Below, one piece after another: positions 26,097 through 35,153 of a stretch of 64,000 nucleotides of DNA (positions are counted from its first letter, which is position 1; the number at the start of each line of letters is the position of its first letter). Under the pieces are notes generated by a model that saw only the letters and a program-made list of their open reading frames with translations, searched no databases and was not told the origin of the DNA. The position numbers and the translations under genes are program-made. This stretch comes from Zobellia roscoffensis (GTDB taxonomy: Bacteria; Bacteroidota; Bacteroidia; Flavobacteriales; Flavobacteriaceae), in the NCBI RefSeq assembly GCF_015330165.1, contig NZ_JADDXT010000002.1, positions 1 through 64,000 of the forward strand, written 5' to 3'.

Positions 26097-26173
26097 CTAT
26101 TCAATTTTACAGGCGGCAAGATACAATTTTCCCTTATTTTTGTGGAAAGCCTTAACAAAGATTTTTAATAGTT

Positions 26174-26575
26174 ATGCGAATTGATAAGTACTTATGGAGC
26201 ACCCGCTATTTCAAGACCCGAAACATTGCTTCTACTGCCTGTAAAAAAGGGCAGGTGAAAATTAATGACCAAGTGGCAAAACCATCAAGAGAAGTCTACC
26301 CAATGGATAAAATTATAGTCCGTAAGGAGCAAATTAACCTTCAACTTACGGTTTTGGACATACCGAAAAGCCGAGTGGGCGCCAAATTGGTAAATATATA
26401 TAGAACAGACACCACACCCAAGGAAGCTTTTGAACACAACGAATTACTGAAACAGGCAAAGGAACATTACCGCAAAAAAGGAACAGGAAGACCTACCAAA
26501 AAAGACCGCCGGGATATTGAAGATTACCTGGATGATCCAGATGCCGCACCAGATAGTTTTATAAGCCCGGAATAA
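26174..26575 (+). CDS. S4-domain RNA-binding protein, HslR type
   Basis: The 133 residues have an N-terminal S4 domain (residues 1-60, MRIDKYLWSTRYFKTRN and KKGQVKINDQVAKPS) and a basic C-terminal helix. E. coli HslR (Hsp15) binds stalled 50S subunits carrying nascent chains. A TATTTTTG element at 26135-26142 is a likely -7 site. The function by homology is ribosome rescue or RNA binding. Confidence 0.85.
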   Translation: MRIDKYLWSTRYFKTRNIASTACKKGQVKINDQVAKPSREVYPMDKIIVRKEQINLQLTVLDIPKSRVGAKLVNIYRTDTTPKEAFEHNELLKQAKEHYRKKGTGRPTKKDRRDIEDYLDDPDAAPDSFISPE

Positions 26576-26628
26576 AAAAGAGAAGATTTACCAACGGTTG
26601 GCTATCTTTGAAATGAAAATACCCATTT

Positions 26629-27126
26629 ATGGAAAATAAAATACTTACACATCAACAAATTCAACATAAAATTGAACGTATAGCCTATCAGATATATGAG
26701 GCGAATGTTGAAGAAAAAGAAATTATTATTGCGGGTATTGATGGCGGTGGACTCAACTTTGCAAAAAAACTACAGCGTGTTCTTAAGAAGGTAACCGAAG
26801 CTGAAATCACTCTCTGTAAGGTGCTGATGGATAAAGAAAACCCCTTAGAGAGCGGCGTTACTACTTCAATTCCTGAATCTGAATATACTGATAAGTCAAT
26901 TGTGCTGGTTGATGATGTCCTTAATTCCGGGACTACCCTAATTTATGGTGTACATCATTTCTTAAAAACACCTCTTAAACAACTTAAGACTGCTGTTCTA
27001 GTAAACAGAAACCATAAAAAATACCCGGTAAAAGCCGATTACAAAGGCATATCCCTGTCCACCTCTTTACAGGAACATGTACACGTTAAGTTTCAGGCTA
27101 AGAATGATATGGTATATCTAGATTAA
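26629..27126 (+). CDS. Phosphoribosyltransferase, PyrR-like
   Basis: The 165 residues hold a type I PRTase fold. The PRPP-binding motif is IVLVDDVLNSGTTL near residue 90, and IIIAGIDGGGLNFAKKL precedes it. It could act on a base or be a PyrR-type regulator; no operon partner decides. TATCTTTG at 26603-26610 is a good -7 element, and CCAAC-G-GTTGG at 26591-26601 may be an operator. Its end overlaps the convergent aroK by 9 bases. Confidence 0.85.
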   Translation: MENKILTHQQIQHKIERIAYQIYEANVEEKEIIIAGIDGGGLNFAKKLQRVLKKVTEAEITLCKVLMDKENPLESGVTTSIPESEYTDKSIVLVDDVLNSGTTLIYGVHHFLKTPLKQLKTAVLVNRNHKKYPVKADYKGISLSTSLQEHVHVKFQAKNDMVYLD

Positions 27127-27633
27127 AATAGACTCCATTTCAGTAACAATTTCCTGCGGATCTTTACCATCGCAACTGATCACCTTGTTTGCCTGATTGT
27201 AAAAATAGCTCCGTTCAAAGAGGTGCTTACCAATAAATTCAGGTAATTCCTCTTTTGGAATATTTCTAACTAATGGCCGCTCATCCTTCTCTTTTAAAAG
27301 ACGCTTGGCCAATTGAGGTATGGATACTTTTAAGTAGAAGGTGTTCTCTGTTTTTTCTAGCATGGCCTGCATATTGTTTCCGTAGCAAGGGGTTCCACCC
27401 CCGGTAGACAATATAAAATTATCGTTTTGGGCCAGCACTTCATTCAAGTATTCATATTCTTTCTTTCTAAAATACAGCTCCCCTTTATTTTTAAAAATAT
27501 CGGAAACGGACATTTTTTCGGCCTGTCCTATATAATCATCAAGATCTATGAATTCTAAGTTTCTTTTTTGGGATAGCAACTTACCAATTGTGCTCTTTCC
27601 ACTCCCCATATACCCTATCAATACTATTTTCAC
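27118..27633 (-). CDS. aroK: Shikimate kinase
   Basis: It phosphorylates shikimate with ATP in the aromatic amino acid pathway. The Walker A motif GYMGSGKST is near the N-terminus, followed by the shikimate-binding EFIDLDDYIG, FRKKEYEYLNE and STGGGTPCY, and the lid ERPLVRN. I start it at GTG 27633 (MKIVLIGYMGSGKST); the alternative TTG 27678 would add 15 unconserved residues. On the minus strand TTG-N19-CACTTTTG lies just upstream, so the longer start would precede the transcript. The gene overlaps the convergent PRTase gene. Confidence 0.93.
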   Translation of the reverse strand: MKIVLIGYMGSGKSTIGKLLSQKRNLEFIDLDDYIGQAEKMSVSDIFKNKGELYFRKKEYEYLNEVLAQNDNFILSTGGGTPCYGNNMQAMLEKTENTFYLKVSIPQLAKRLLKEKDERPLVRNIPKEELPEFIGKHLFERSYFYNQANKVISCDGKDPQEIVTEMESILI

Positions 27634-27706
27634 AATTTTATTTTGATACAAAAGTGGCTTATTTTCAAGGGATTTCAAAAAAAAAGAAATTTATCTTAAA
27701 AAGGGC

Positions 27707-27736
27707 TTGGAAAATAAAGTAATCGACTTATATTTG
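27707..27736 (+). promoter_or_regulatory. tRNA-Lys promoter
   Basis: TTG (27707-27709), 19 bases, then TATATTTG (27729-27736) are an ideal Bacteroidota promoter, followed by a GC-rich start CACCCGC typical of stable RNA. Confidence 0.8.
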
Positions 27737-27771
27737 CACCCGCATTGAGGGAAACATCCTGATATGTTATT

Positions 27772-27847
27772 GACCTGGTAGCTCAGTTGGTAGAGCATCT
27801 CCCTTTTAAGGAGAGGGTCCTGGGTTCGAGCCCCAGCCAGGTCACCA
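27772..27847 (+). tRNA. tRNA-Lys(UUU), copy 1, CCA encoded
   Basis: The 73 bases fold as a cloverleaf: acceptor GACCTGG with CCAGGTC, anticodon stem TCTCC with GGAGA, loop CTTTTAA giving anticodon TTT, and a T loop TTCGAGC. The discriminator A at 27844 is followed by CCA in the DNA. Confidence 0.97.
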
Positions 27848-27856
27848 CTAAATAAC

Positions 27857-27886
27857 AGCCTCTTCAACAAAAAAAGAGGCTTTTTT
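27857..27886 (+). terminator. Terminator after tRNA-Lys copy 1
   Basis: AGCCTCTT and AAGAGGCT form an 8-bp stem followed by TTTTTT. It separates the two tRNA genes, so copy 2 needs its own promoter or readthrough; none is obvious for copy 2. Confidence 0.8.
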
Positions 27887-27945
27887 ATTTAATTGTGTGA
27901 GCTGTTTTTTTTGAAATTGCGCATGTAATAGTTTATTGACATTAT

Positions 27946-28018
27946 GACCTGGTAGCTCAGTTGGTAGAGCATCTCCCTTTTAAGGAGAGGGTCCTGGGTT
28001 CGAGCCCCAGCCAGGTCA
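27946..28018 (+). tRNA. tRNA-Lys(UUU), copy 2, CCA not encoded
   Basis: The 73 bases are identical to copy 1 over the mature tRNA body, including anticodon TTT. The discriminator A (28018) is followed by CT and not CCA, so CCA must be added by enzyme. Its last 22 bases plus three more recur at 35467-35491, which marks it as the probable integration target of an island. Confidence 0.96.
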
Positions 28019-28021
28019 CTA
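27997..28021 (+). repeat. Left att-like repeat within tRNA-Lys copy 2
   Basis: The 25 bases from the T-arm to three bases past the discriminator are identical to 35467-35491. tRNA copy 1 matches for 23 of them and then differs because it encodes CCA, so the fragment derives from a copy-2 type sequence. Confidence 0.8.
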
Positions 28022-28043
28022 TATTGGATAGATTCTAAGACAA

Positions 28044-28088
28044 ACAAAACCTCATAAATCTAATGATTTACGAGGTTTTGTATTTTTT
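28044..28088. terminator. Terminator left of the SCO1-like gene
   Basis: A 16-bp stem with one mismatch (ACAAAACCTCATAAAT with ATTTACGAGGTTTTGT) ends in a T-run. It can stop readthrough from tRNA-Lys and transcription from the leftward operon. Confidence 0.85.
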
Positions 28089-28133
28089 ACTTCAAATCGT
28101 ATAATTGTGTTTATGCAAATATTGACCTGATTT

Positions 28134-28766
28134 CTACATTAAGGTTTTGATGTCGTTAATCAATCGCTCTATTTCTTTATCGCTAGTTCCATCATAGACG
28201 CCACGTATCTGTTTTTCCGTATCCACCAAAATGAAATTTGGGGTATGTATAAAATCTTGAAGTCCCCCATCGCCTTCATTTATTACAGCAAAATAACTCT
28301 TCCGGGCAAGGTTGTAAATATGTTTTTTTTCTCCTGTTGTAATATTCCATTTACCATCAATTGCTCCATATTTTTGAGCGTAAGCTTTTAGAACAAGAAT
28401 GCTATCCAATTCCGGTGTAACCGATAAAGAAAGAAACATAACATCAGTTTGCTTAAGAAAAGTATTTTGCAACTTTTCCATATTATTTGACATAACTGGG
28501 CAGATGCTAGGGCAACGGGTAAAAAAGAAATCGGCCACATAGACCTTGTCCTTGTAATTTGCTTGGGTAATAGTTTCCCCGTTTTGGTTAAGCACTTCAA
28601 AATTTGAAACCGTATGCCCTTTTACTTCATTATGTAAACTTGTATCAACTAGGTCTGGATTAAAATCAGATGGATTCAAAATCGGCAATTCCGACTTCTT
28701 ATTTACTAAATAAATAAGTACAGAAAATGCAACCAACAAAATTCCTATGCCTATTTTTATCTTCAT
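28134..28766 (-). CDS. SCO1/SenC-family thioredoxin-like protein
   Basis: The 210 residues have an N-terminal membrane anchor (residues 5-23) and a SCO1 thioredoxin-like domain. The copper-binding Cys pair is in FTRCPSICPVM (Cys85, Cys89) and the distal His174 in DFIHTPNF completes the usual CxxxC-His site. SCO proteins deliver copper to cytochrome oxidase or act as thiol reductases. I use ATG 28766; the earlier GTG 28817 overlaps the TPR gene. It starts 11 bases after that gene, so the two form an operon. No cytochrome oxidase gene is nearby. Confidence 0.92.
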   Translation of the reverse strand: MKIKIGIGILLVAFSVLIYLVNKKSELPILNPSDFNPDLVDTSLHNEVKGHTVSNFEVLNQNGETITQANYKDKVYVADFFFTRCPSICPVMSNNMEKLQNTFLKQTDVMFLSLSVTPELDSILVLKAYAQKYGAIDGKWNITTGEKKHIYNLARKSYFAVINEGDGGLQDFIHTPNFILVDTEKQIRGVYDGTSDKEIERLINDIKTLM

Positions 28767-28776
28767 AATCTTTGCA

Positions 28777-30456
28777 TTAAGAATGTGCAATAAATTCTTT
28801 GGCCTCTTCAACTTCACGTCTTACGCTATCTGAATTCTTAGTTAATGCGATAAGTTGTTTAAAATAGTGAGTTGCTTTTTCCAAATTACCCGAATTTTTG
28901 GCTGCTATGGCTGCACCATAAATTCCATTAAATCTTTTAGGCGTCTTACTTAAGTTTTCTTCATATGCTATGAGTGCTTCATCTGGTTTATTCATTTCCA
29001 ATAGCATATCGCCCAATAATTCTATGGCAGGCAAAACATCACCCGGAGAGAGTGGGTGCAAGCTCGTTTTTCGCTCTAAAGCAACTGCTTCTTGCATCAA
29101 AGCCAATCCATTCTCCGTATCTTTTTGTTTAAAAAACAACCAAGCTTGTGCCGTTTTCAGTTGAATTTCGACTTGGTTCACTTGAATGAATTGCGAAGGG
29201 TCGTTTTCTGCAACCATGTTCTGATACAATTTTGCAAGCGTTTTTATCTCTTTTTCTGCTAAATCATAGTCTTTAGTATGTGACGCACCCATCGCCTTGG
29301 CAAAATGGTGTATCGCATTTTGCCATGGAAATGCTTCCCAATCTAGACCCGTTTCTTGAAGTTGTAAATTTGCTGCCCTCTTCCAATCTTTGTTTTCTAG
29401 TGCTAATCTAGAAGGAATTGCAGCAATCGGATACATAACGGCTGTAACGTTTAATGGATAAACAGCTGTAGAAGCATTAATTAAATCATATTGCTCTTCC
29501 GCGCGAATATTGTCACCTTGTTGTAGATAAGCATACACCAGATAATCTATAGCATGTAATTCTTCAAAGAAACCTATATCAATGCCCATTGCTTGTTTGT
29601 AACAACGTGCACTTTCAGCTGATTGAATGTTAGATTGAACAGACTCTTCCCAAATACCGAGCCTGGTAAAAATATGAGAAGGCATGTGTTGGGCATGAGA
29701 TGACGAAGGTGCTATTTTTGCATACCTGCGAGCAGTTTCCAATCCCTTATGCGCTAAAACAGGGTTGTCGTAATTATGAATGATGTAGTGGGCAATACCT
29801 GGGTGATTAGGATTATCTTCAAAAAGACCTTCCAGAATTTTACCCGCTTTTCGTTCATTTTTATAGGCTGTTCCAGACCTTTCACGGGTTGAATATAAAG
29901 CTAAGGTATAAAAAATAGCAGCTTCAACATCTTCGAGATATTTGAGATAGATTTTTTCCATTTCCTTTTCAAAGCGTTTGGCTCTAGTTGGGTGGTCTAC
30001 ATTTTCCCAATCGGTATAAAAAGCATCTATGGCGTTGATGTAATCGCGTTGCTTTTCATCCATAGATAACTCTTTAGCAACAGCTAATACTTGTGCGCCT
30101 TTGAGTAAATCTTTTTCGGAAGGCGGAAACCAAGCCGCATGATAAATACTCATGGCAACGCCCCAATAGGCCATTGGGCAATTTGGGTCAGCATCTATCA
30201 CTTTTACAAATGCCTTTTCGGCATCGGCATATTGAAAGGAATGTAATAATGCAACAGCCAAATCAAAAGTTTCCCGAGTTTCATAATTACAGGATAACGA
30301 AAATTTTAATTCCCCAAATTGACCATTACCACAGAGTAATAAGTCTCCCCTTAAAAAATCTATAGAGGTCAATACACTATTTTTAGGTGTTTTATCTCTA
30401 CAAGAAGTTAGGCATACAAACACACCTAAAAGAAGTAATACATTTTTTGGTTTCAT
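28777..30456 (-). CDS. TPR lipoprotein, His-rich
   Basis: The 559 residues begin with a lipoprotein signal (lipobox CLTSC, Cys19). Tetratricopeptide-like repeats run through most of the protein: AFVKVIDADPNCPMAYWGVA early, and ALIAYEENLSKTPKRFNGIY near the end. The centre contains a striking set of His: IAHYIIHNYDNP, SSHAQHMPSHIFTRLG and EELHAIDY. Relatives in Bacteroidota and Proteobacteria have no assigned function. Pairing with an SCO1-like copper protein suggests a metal-related role, but this is inference. It is the first gene of its two-gene operon. Confidence 0.85.
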   Translation of the reverse strand: MKPKNVLLLLGVFVCLTSCRDKTPKNSVLTSIDFLRGDLLLCGNGQFGELKFSLSCNYETRETFDLAVALLHSFQYADAEKAFVKVIDADPNCPMAYWGVAMSIYHAAWFPPSEKDLLKGAQVLAVAKELSMDEKQRDYINAIDAFYTDWENVDHPTRAKRFEKEMEKIYLKYLEDVEAAIFYTLALYSTRERSGTAYKNERKAGKILEGLFEDNPNHPGIAHYIIHNYDNPVLAHKGLETARRYAKIAPSSSHAQHMPSHIFTRLGIWEESVQSNIQSAESARCYKQAMGIDIGFFEELHAIDYLVYAYLQQGDNIRAEEQYDLINASTAVYPLNVTAVMYPIAAIPSRLALENKDWKRAANLQLQETGLDWEAFPWQNAIHHFAKAMGASHTKDYDLAEKEIKTLAKLYQNMVAENDPSQFIQVNQVEIQLKTAQAWLFFKQKDTENGLALMQEAVALERKTSLHPLSPGDVLPAIELLGDMLLEMNKPDEALIAYEENLSKTPKRFNGIYGAAIAAKNSGNLEKATHYFKQLIALTKNSDSVRREVEEAKEFIAHS

Positions 30457-30643
30457 AGTTCCACTATATTTAATTTAGGAAATACGCTAGGTTGGGGAAC
30501 TATTTAATAGTACTTGTAAGATACATAATTTAAACTACTTTAACAGAAGCACAAATGGTGTGAACCCAATCTTTAACTACTGATTTACAATTAATTAAAA
30601 TAGAGTAAACTTAAGTTTATAGGCTTCCTCCATTGTTCAATTA

Positions 30644-31282
30644 TCATTCAATACTATACTTAGCAACTTGTACATTCGCACAATACCCAACTTCATCAGA
30701 GTCTGGATGAGTACCTGGTCCAGAATCAAAACCAGAAGTACACCCACCATCCATAGTTTGTATCTGGTCTAGTATCATTCCTGATTGAACTGGGCCATGG
30801 GTACGTAATGCTAAATGAATCTCACCTGTCATAGGGTTATCAAAATCAGCATCGATACTTTTAAAAGCGGCAAAAATTTCGGTTCCGGTTTCTCCGGCGA
30901 CATGACCTGCCGCAAATGTAGAAACTGGCGGACCTGGAGTTTCACCAAAGATTACAAACCATAAGGTATAGGCATTATTCGGGATTAGATCAGTGGTTTT
31001 GAAATATGCAGTAACACCATCAATATCACGGTGAAGTGTTGACATAGACCCTGGCACTACTGTTTCTGTAGAATTGGTTATAACTGCTTCATTTGAGCCA
31101 TCTGGGGCATCAGTACCATCCATACCGTCAGATCCGTCCATTCCATCGGCTCCATCAATTCCAGCGATACCTTGAGGACCTTCAGGACCAATTGGGCCAA
31201 TATCTCCTTCTTCCGTACAAGAAGCAAATAATAAAGTTAAAATTAGAATTCCGTAGCTAAAAAATTTCATTGTAGTTTTCAT
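30644..31282 (-). CDS. Lipoprotein with collagen-like repeats
   Basis: The 212 residues begin with a lipoprotein signal (LLFASC, Cys22), followed by about twelve Gly-X-Y triplets (GPIGPEGPQGIAGIDGADG and on) and a beta-rich C-terminal domain with three Cys. Such triplets may form trimeric stalks that display the C-terminal domain outside the cell. I do not recognise that domain; parts (AYFKTTDLIPNNAYTLWFVI) resemble CHRD-like or superoxide-dismutase-like strands. Its upstream region is shared with the gene at 34609-35130. The spacer 30457-30643 holds no gene. Confidence 0.78.
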   Translation of the reverse strand: MKTTMKFFSYGILILTLLFASCTEEGDIGPIGPEGPQGIAGIDGADGMDGSDGMDGTDAPDGSNEAVITNSTETVVPGSMSTLHRDIDGVTAYFKTTDLIPNNAYTLWFVIFGETPGPPVSTFAAGHVAGETGTEIFAAFKSIDADFDNPMTGEIHLALRTHGPVQSGMILDQIQTMDGGCTSGFDSGPGTHPDSDEVGYCANVQVAKYSIE

Positions 31283-31304
31283 AATATATGTTTTTATAAT
31301 TATT

Positions 31305-31420
31305 ATGATACAATGATATTCCGCTTATCAAAAAACGGCATTTACCATTTTTTCAAAGCCAAGGAGTAATGTTGAATCGGAAATAAAAAACTTGTACTAT
31401 TATTGCAAAAACATGCAATG
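31305..31420 (-). repeat. Shared upstream regulatory region, copy A
   Basis: These 116 bases align without gaps to 35154-35269, with about 92 identities by hand count. Both copies lie just upstream of a leftward gene for a secreted protein. Conserved parts include TTGCA-N6-TGCAA (31403-31418) and CCATTTTTTC. They are probably promoter and operator DNA for the same regulator. Confidence 0.75.
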
Positions 31421-31446
31421 TTTGATTTTTAAGTGTTAAAAATCAA

Positions 31447-34407
31447 CTATTTACAAATACTGCTTGGTACAAAGCCATATTCCTCTTTAAAAGCTCTGCT
31501 GAACCATGATGGATCATTAAATCCTACGGCATAAGCAACTTCTGAAACCGTTTTGTCGGTGGTTTGTAGCTGCTCTCTTGCTGATTCTAAGCGAATAGTG
31601 CGAATAAAAACAGCTGTTGACTTTCCTGTAATTGCTTTTAATTTACGATATACCTGCGATTCACTTAAGCCTAATTTTGTACTGAGTTCAGAGACGCCAA
31701 AGGTAGAGTTATCTATATCTTTATGTATAAGTTCTATGACTTTGGTAATGAATTTGGTTTCAGCATTTATAGGCTGTTTTGCCATTATTTTAGATACTTG
31801 GCCTAACTGGAACTTGTTTATTAATTTCTTCCGTAGAAAAAGTAGTTGCTCCAATCGCGCAAATAGTTCTTCTTTTATAAAAGGCTTGGTTAAATATGCA
31901 TCCGCTCCGTGAGTAAGTCCTATAACTCGATCTTTTGTAGTTACTTTGGCCGTTAATAAAACAATAGGGATATGATCGGTACGCTGATCCTCTTTTAACA
32001 TGCTGCACACCTCGTAACCATCTTTACCCGGCATCATTACATCAGAAATAATAATATCCGGAATGTGTTCAAATGCCATTTCTAAACCTTCAATACCATT
32101 GATGGCATGCATCGTCTTATATTGGTCCTTTAAGCATTGTTTTAAGTAATAGGCAACGTCTTTATTATCTTCTATAACTAGTACTAGCGGTAAATCCTCA
32201 TCCTTAGTATCTGCTTTTTGACTATTTTCTGAATCAACTCTCTCCGTTACTGACTCATGACTCAGCTTTAAGGACTCAATAGTAGTTTTTGGAGCATTTT
32301 GTGTTATAGGTAATTCTACTTTAAAAACACTGCCTTCGTTCGGTGTGCTTATAACTGAAATTTGCCCTCCAAACAGTTGAACCAATTCTTTGGTCAAAGA
32401 AAGGCCAATACCGGATCCTTCTCCCTTTCTTGTGTGAGCTGTATCTGCTTGATAAAAACGATCAAAAACATGTGACAATTCTTGTTCTGCTATGCCTATG
32501 CCCGTATCGGTAACTTTTATGACCAAATTCATATCGGCATCATTCTGGATATGAAGAATGATTTTTCCCAAAGGAGGAGTAAACTTTATCGCATTCGAAA
32601 GCAGGTTGGAGATTATGGTAGCCAATTTCTGAGAATCTATATCCATCATTAATTCATCAATTTCTGAATATACCGTAAAATGGATGTCATCTTCTTGAGC
32701 GAATGAATGAAAACTCTCGCCTAAATATTTAATGAAAGGTATTACATTTATTTGCACTAGACTCGTTTCCATACGACCACTCTCAAGTTTGGAGAGATCC
32801 AGCATTTCATTTACCAACGACAGAAGATTGCTGCCATTTCTATGAATCATTTTCACTGCATTTTTTATGGGTGGATTCATTTTGGTCTGTAATTCACTTT
32901 CCAATGCATCTGCCATTCCAAGAATAACCGTGAGCGGTGTTCTAAATTCATGAGTAATATTGGAGTAGAAGCGACTTTTAAAATTGTCTAATTCTTGCAA
33001 TCGAAATACTTCAGACTTTTCTTTTTCCTTTTCGATTTTCACCTTCACGGATTCCTTGTGCATCATATTATACTTATCCGCCAGGGCAAAAGAGAAAACG
33101 ATAGATTCTACTGCACCAAAGGCAAAGTAACTAGATGGAGATCTGAAATAATTAAAAAAATCTGTTTTAGGTAAAAAGTTAAGCAAATCGAACCCAGCGT
33201 AGTGTGTAGCTGTGATAACGACCCCTATTAGAATAAAAAATTGACCGACAATAAGAAACCTGGCTTTGGCATACCCTTGAAAATAGCATTTGAAGGCTAA
33301 TATTACACAACATAATGTGGCCAAATTCCATATCATAACACGGGTTATACCGGTAAAGTGATATATGCCAGTTACATTGGCCAAAAATTGAAGAAAGATT
33401 AAGACCATGAAAACCTTTAACCCCCTATCCCAAATCGGATGCCTGTCCTTTATCAATAGAAAATTTCTAACGAAATTGATATATGATATCGCTAGTATCG
33501 GTTCTGAAACCTTCTTTAAAAAAAATGGAAATGACGGGTTGTTAGGAGTGAAAAATTGCACCCATTTCGATGGCTCTGCAGTAAATAATGTAGCAAAGCT
33601 AAAAGCCAGAAAAAGGATATATAATGAATACCAAAAATAGGTCCTATCCCGCAGAGAAATAAATAAAAATAGGTTATACAACGCAAAGCCAAACATGATA
33701 CCAAAGGAAATACCATCTAAGTAGTTGGTAAATGTTTTACTTTCCAACGCAGCTATTGTTGACTTGATAACAAGGTTTATGTTGTCCTCCCTTCGGAACT
33801 GACCCCCTGACTCAAAATTGACGAGTACAACATACTCCGTTTGTGGGAGGATAAGAAACTTGTGATTATTAGGGTTACTCAATATTCCAAAAGGAATGAC
33901 TGTTACGTTCCCGGTCGAATCACGAAAATAAAGCGTTACATAATCCCAGTAATTAGATGCGAAACTCAACCATTTTTCGCTTTTAGTTGTATTAGCCAAA
34001 TTAAATTTGGCCCAATAGTTATGTAACACGGGTTTTGCATCTGCAGAATTAGGTTCAAACAAATCATCTGAATTAGCAAATAATGATTCTGCTGACCATT
34101 GATGTTGTTCATCACTCATGACTTCCAATTCATCAATCAATGTCATACTCCAACTAGAACTTGCAGGGATTTCTACCCGTGTTTGAGCCTGGATACTCAA
34201 TTGTATAAAGAATACAAGGAAAAGTCCCAGCAACTTATATAATGAGAAATGAATAGCTAAAGAACTTGATTTAACAGTTGACCTAAAGGCGCTTGAAAGA
34301 ACACTGCCCCAAAACAAAAGCAAGCTGCAAAGTATATTTTTAAGGTTGGACTTATTGGATATGAACATATAGGTTGAATTAAATCCAATGAAATTGATAG
34401 GGGGCAT
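31447..34407 (-). CDS. 7TM-DISM hybrid histidine kinase / receiver / AraC regulator
   Basis: A one-protein two-component system of about 986 residues. After an uncertain N-terminus (ATG 34368 is also possible), a hydrophobic segment near residues 57-76 may be a signal. Then follow a 7TMR-DISM extracellular beta domain (about 80-220), seven helices (about 230-445), a coiled coil, a histidine kinase (His487 in NITHEFRTPL; GIGIAEQ; GEGSGIGLSL), a receiver (Asp790 in IIISDVMMPG; Lys842) and an AraC HTH (about 895-985, VGFNDPSWFSRAFKEEYGF). Numbering is from the TTG at 34410. It probably senses a periplasmic ligand and controls the flanking genes that share an upstream region. Confidence 0.92.
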   Translation of the reverse strand: MPPINFIGFNSTYMFISNKSNLKNILCSLLLFWGSVLSSAFRSTVKSSSLAIHFSLYKLLGLFLVFFIQLSIQAQTRVEIPASSSWSMTLIDELEVMSDEQHQWSAESLFANSDDLFEPNSADAKPVLHNYWAKFNLANTTKSEKWLSFASNYWDYVTLYFRDSTGNVTVIPFGILSNPNNHKFLILPQTEYVVLVNFESGGQFRREDNINLVIKSTIAALESKTFTNYLDGISFGIMFGFALYNLFLFISLRDRTYFWYSLYILFLAFSFATLFTAEPSKWVQFFTPNNPSFPFFLKKVSEPILAISYINFVRNFLLIKDRHPIWDRGLKVFMVLIFLQFLANVTGIYHFTGITRVMIWNLATLCCVILAFKCYFQGYAKARFLIVGQFFILIGVVITATHYAGFDLLNFLPKTDFFNYFRSPSSYFAFGAVESIVFSFALADKYNMMHKESVKVKIEKEKEKSEVFRLQELDNFKSRFYSNITHEFRTPLTVILGMADALESELQTKMNPPIKNAVKMIHRNGSNLLSLVNEMLDLSKLESGRMETSLVQINVIPFIKYLGESFHSFAQEDDIHFTVYSEIDELMMDIDSQKLATIISNLLSNAIKFTPPLGKIILHIQNDADMNLVIKVTDTGIGIAEQELSHVFDRFYQADTAHTRKGEGSGIGLSLTKELVQLFGGQISVISTPNEGSVFKVELPITQNAPKTTIESLKLSHESVTERVDSENSQKADTKDEDLPLVLVIEDNKDVAYYLKQCLKDQYKTMHAINGIEGLEMAFEHIPDIIISDVMMPGKDGYEVCSMLKEDQRTDHIPIVLLTAKVTTKDRVIGLTHGADAYLTKPFIKEELFARLEQLLFLRKKLINKFQLGQVSKIMAKQPINAETKFITKVIELIHKDIDNSTFGVSELSTKLGLSESQVYRKLKAITGKSTAVFIRTIRLESAREQLQTTDKTVSEVAYAVGFNDPSWFSRAFKEEYGFVPSSICK

Positions 34408-34608
34408 CAATGGCTTTGATACTGGAAATTAGCGGAATAGTTCTTATGCAAGATAATAAATTAAACAAGGCCCTTTTAATTTGGTAAAAGTTGATTTAGA
34501 ATGAATTACAGCTTAATCCGTTTCGTAATTTTATGAAATTAATAATTACAAAAGCCTCTCCTATGAGATTACAAATTGGGAGGATTATCATACTTTCCAA
34601 CTAGTGTC

Positions 34609-35130
34609 TTATAAAAGTTTACCTTCAGCATCCATTCTTAATCTCTTTTCTAGCGTGCCTTTACCAAGCTTAATTTTATATACATCTTCAATCCCCCTTT
34701 CTATAGAATAAGAACTTTTATATGTATTTTCAAGCACATACCATCCAGGATGAGAACTATAAATTATATTTCTAACGGGAATAGGAAGGGCAACATCCTT
34801 AAAGGTACCCATAGAATATTTTATTTTACCTTTAGAGTCAAATGTGACGTATATTTTACCTTTTGTTTTTCTAAATTTCATATGATAGTTTCCTCCACCA
34901 CCCTTAAATAAAGTTGATGCGAACAGATTAAAGTTTGCCACGGAATACTGTAATTCTAGAACTCTGGGCGATACAGTGCCTTCTTTTACCTCGTTGTAGT
35001 AATTTATGTTCTTAGGAACCTCTCTAATTTTCTCCGTTGTAATTTCTAAATTTAATTTATTACTTGTGCCTTGAGCATATCCTACAGTAACAAATCCCAA
35101 TATCATCGCGTTAATCAAAAATGTTTTCAT
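34609..35130 (-). CDS. Secreted protein of unknown function
   Basis: The 173 residues start with a signal peptide (1-19, ending VGYAQ). The mature part is basic and beta-rich, with no Cys and no motif that I recognise; the pattern of strands around GKIYVTFDSKGKIKYSMGTF and YVLENTYKSSYSIERG may be a small periplasmic binding fold. Its 5' region matches that of the collagen-like lipoprotein gene, with the hybrid regulator gene between. The spacer 34411-34608 shows no gene. Function unknown. Confidence 0.75.
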   Translation of the reverse strand: MKTFLINAMILGFVTVGYAQGTSNKLNLEITTEKIREVPKNINYYNEVKEGTVSPRVLELQYSVANFNLFASTLFKGGGGNYHMKFRKTKGKIYVTFDSKGKIKYSMGTFKDVALPIPVRNIIYSSHPGWYVLENTYKSSYSIERGIEDVYKIKLGKGTLEKRLRMDAEGKLL

Positions 35131-35153
35131 AATAATTTATTTAAAGATTAATT

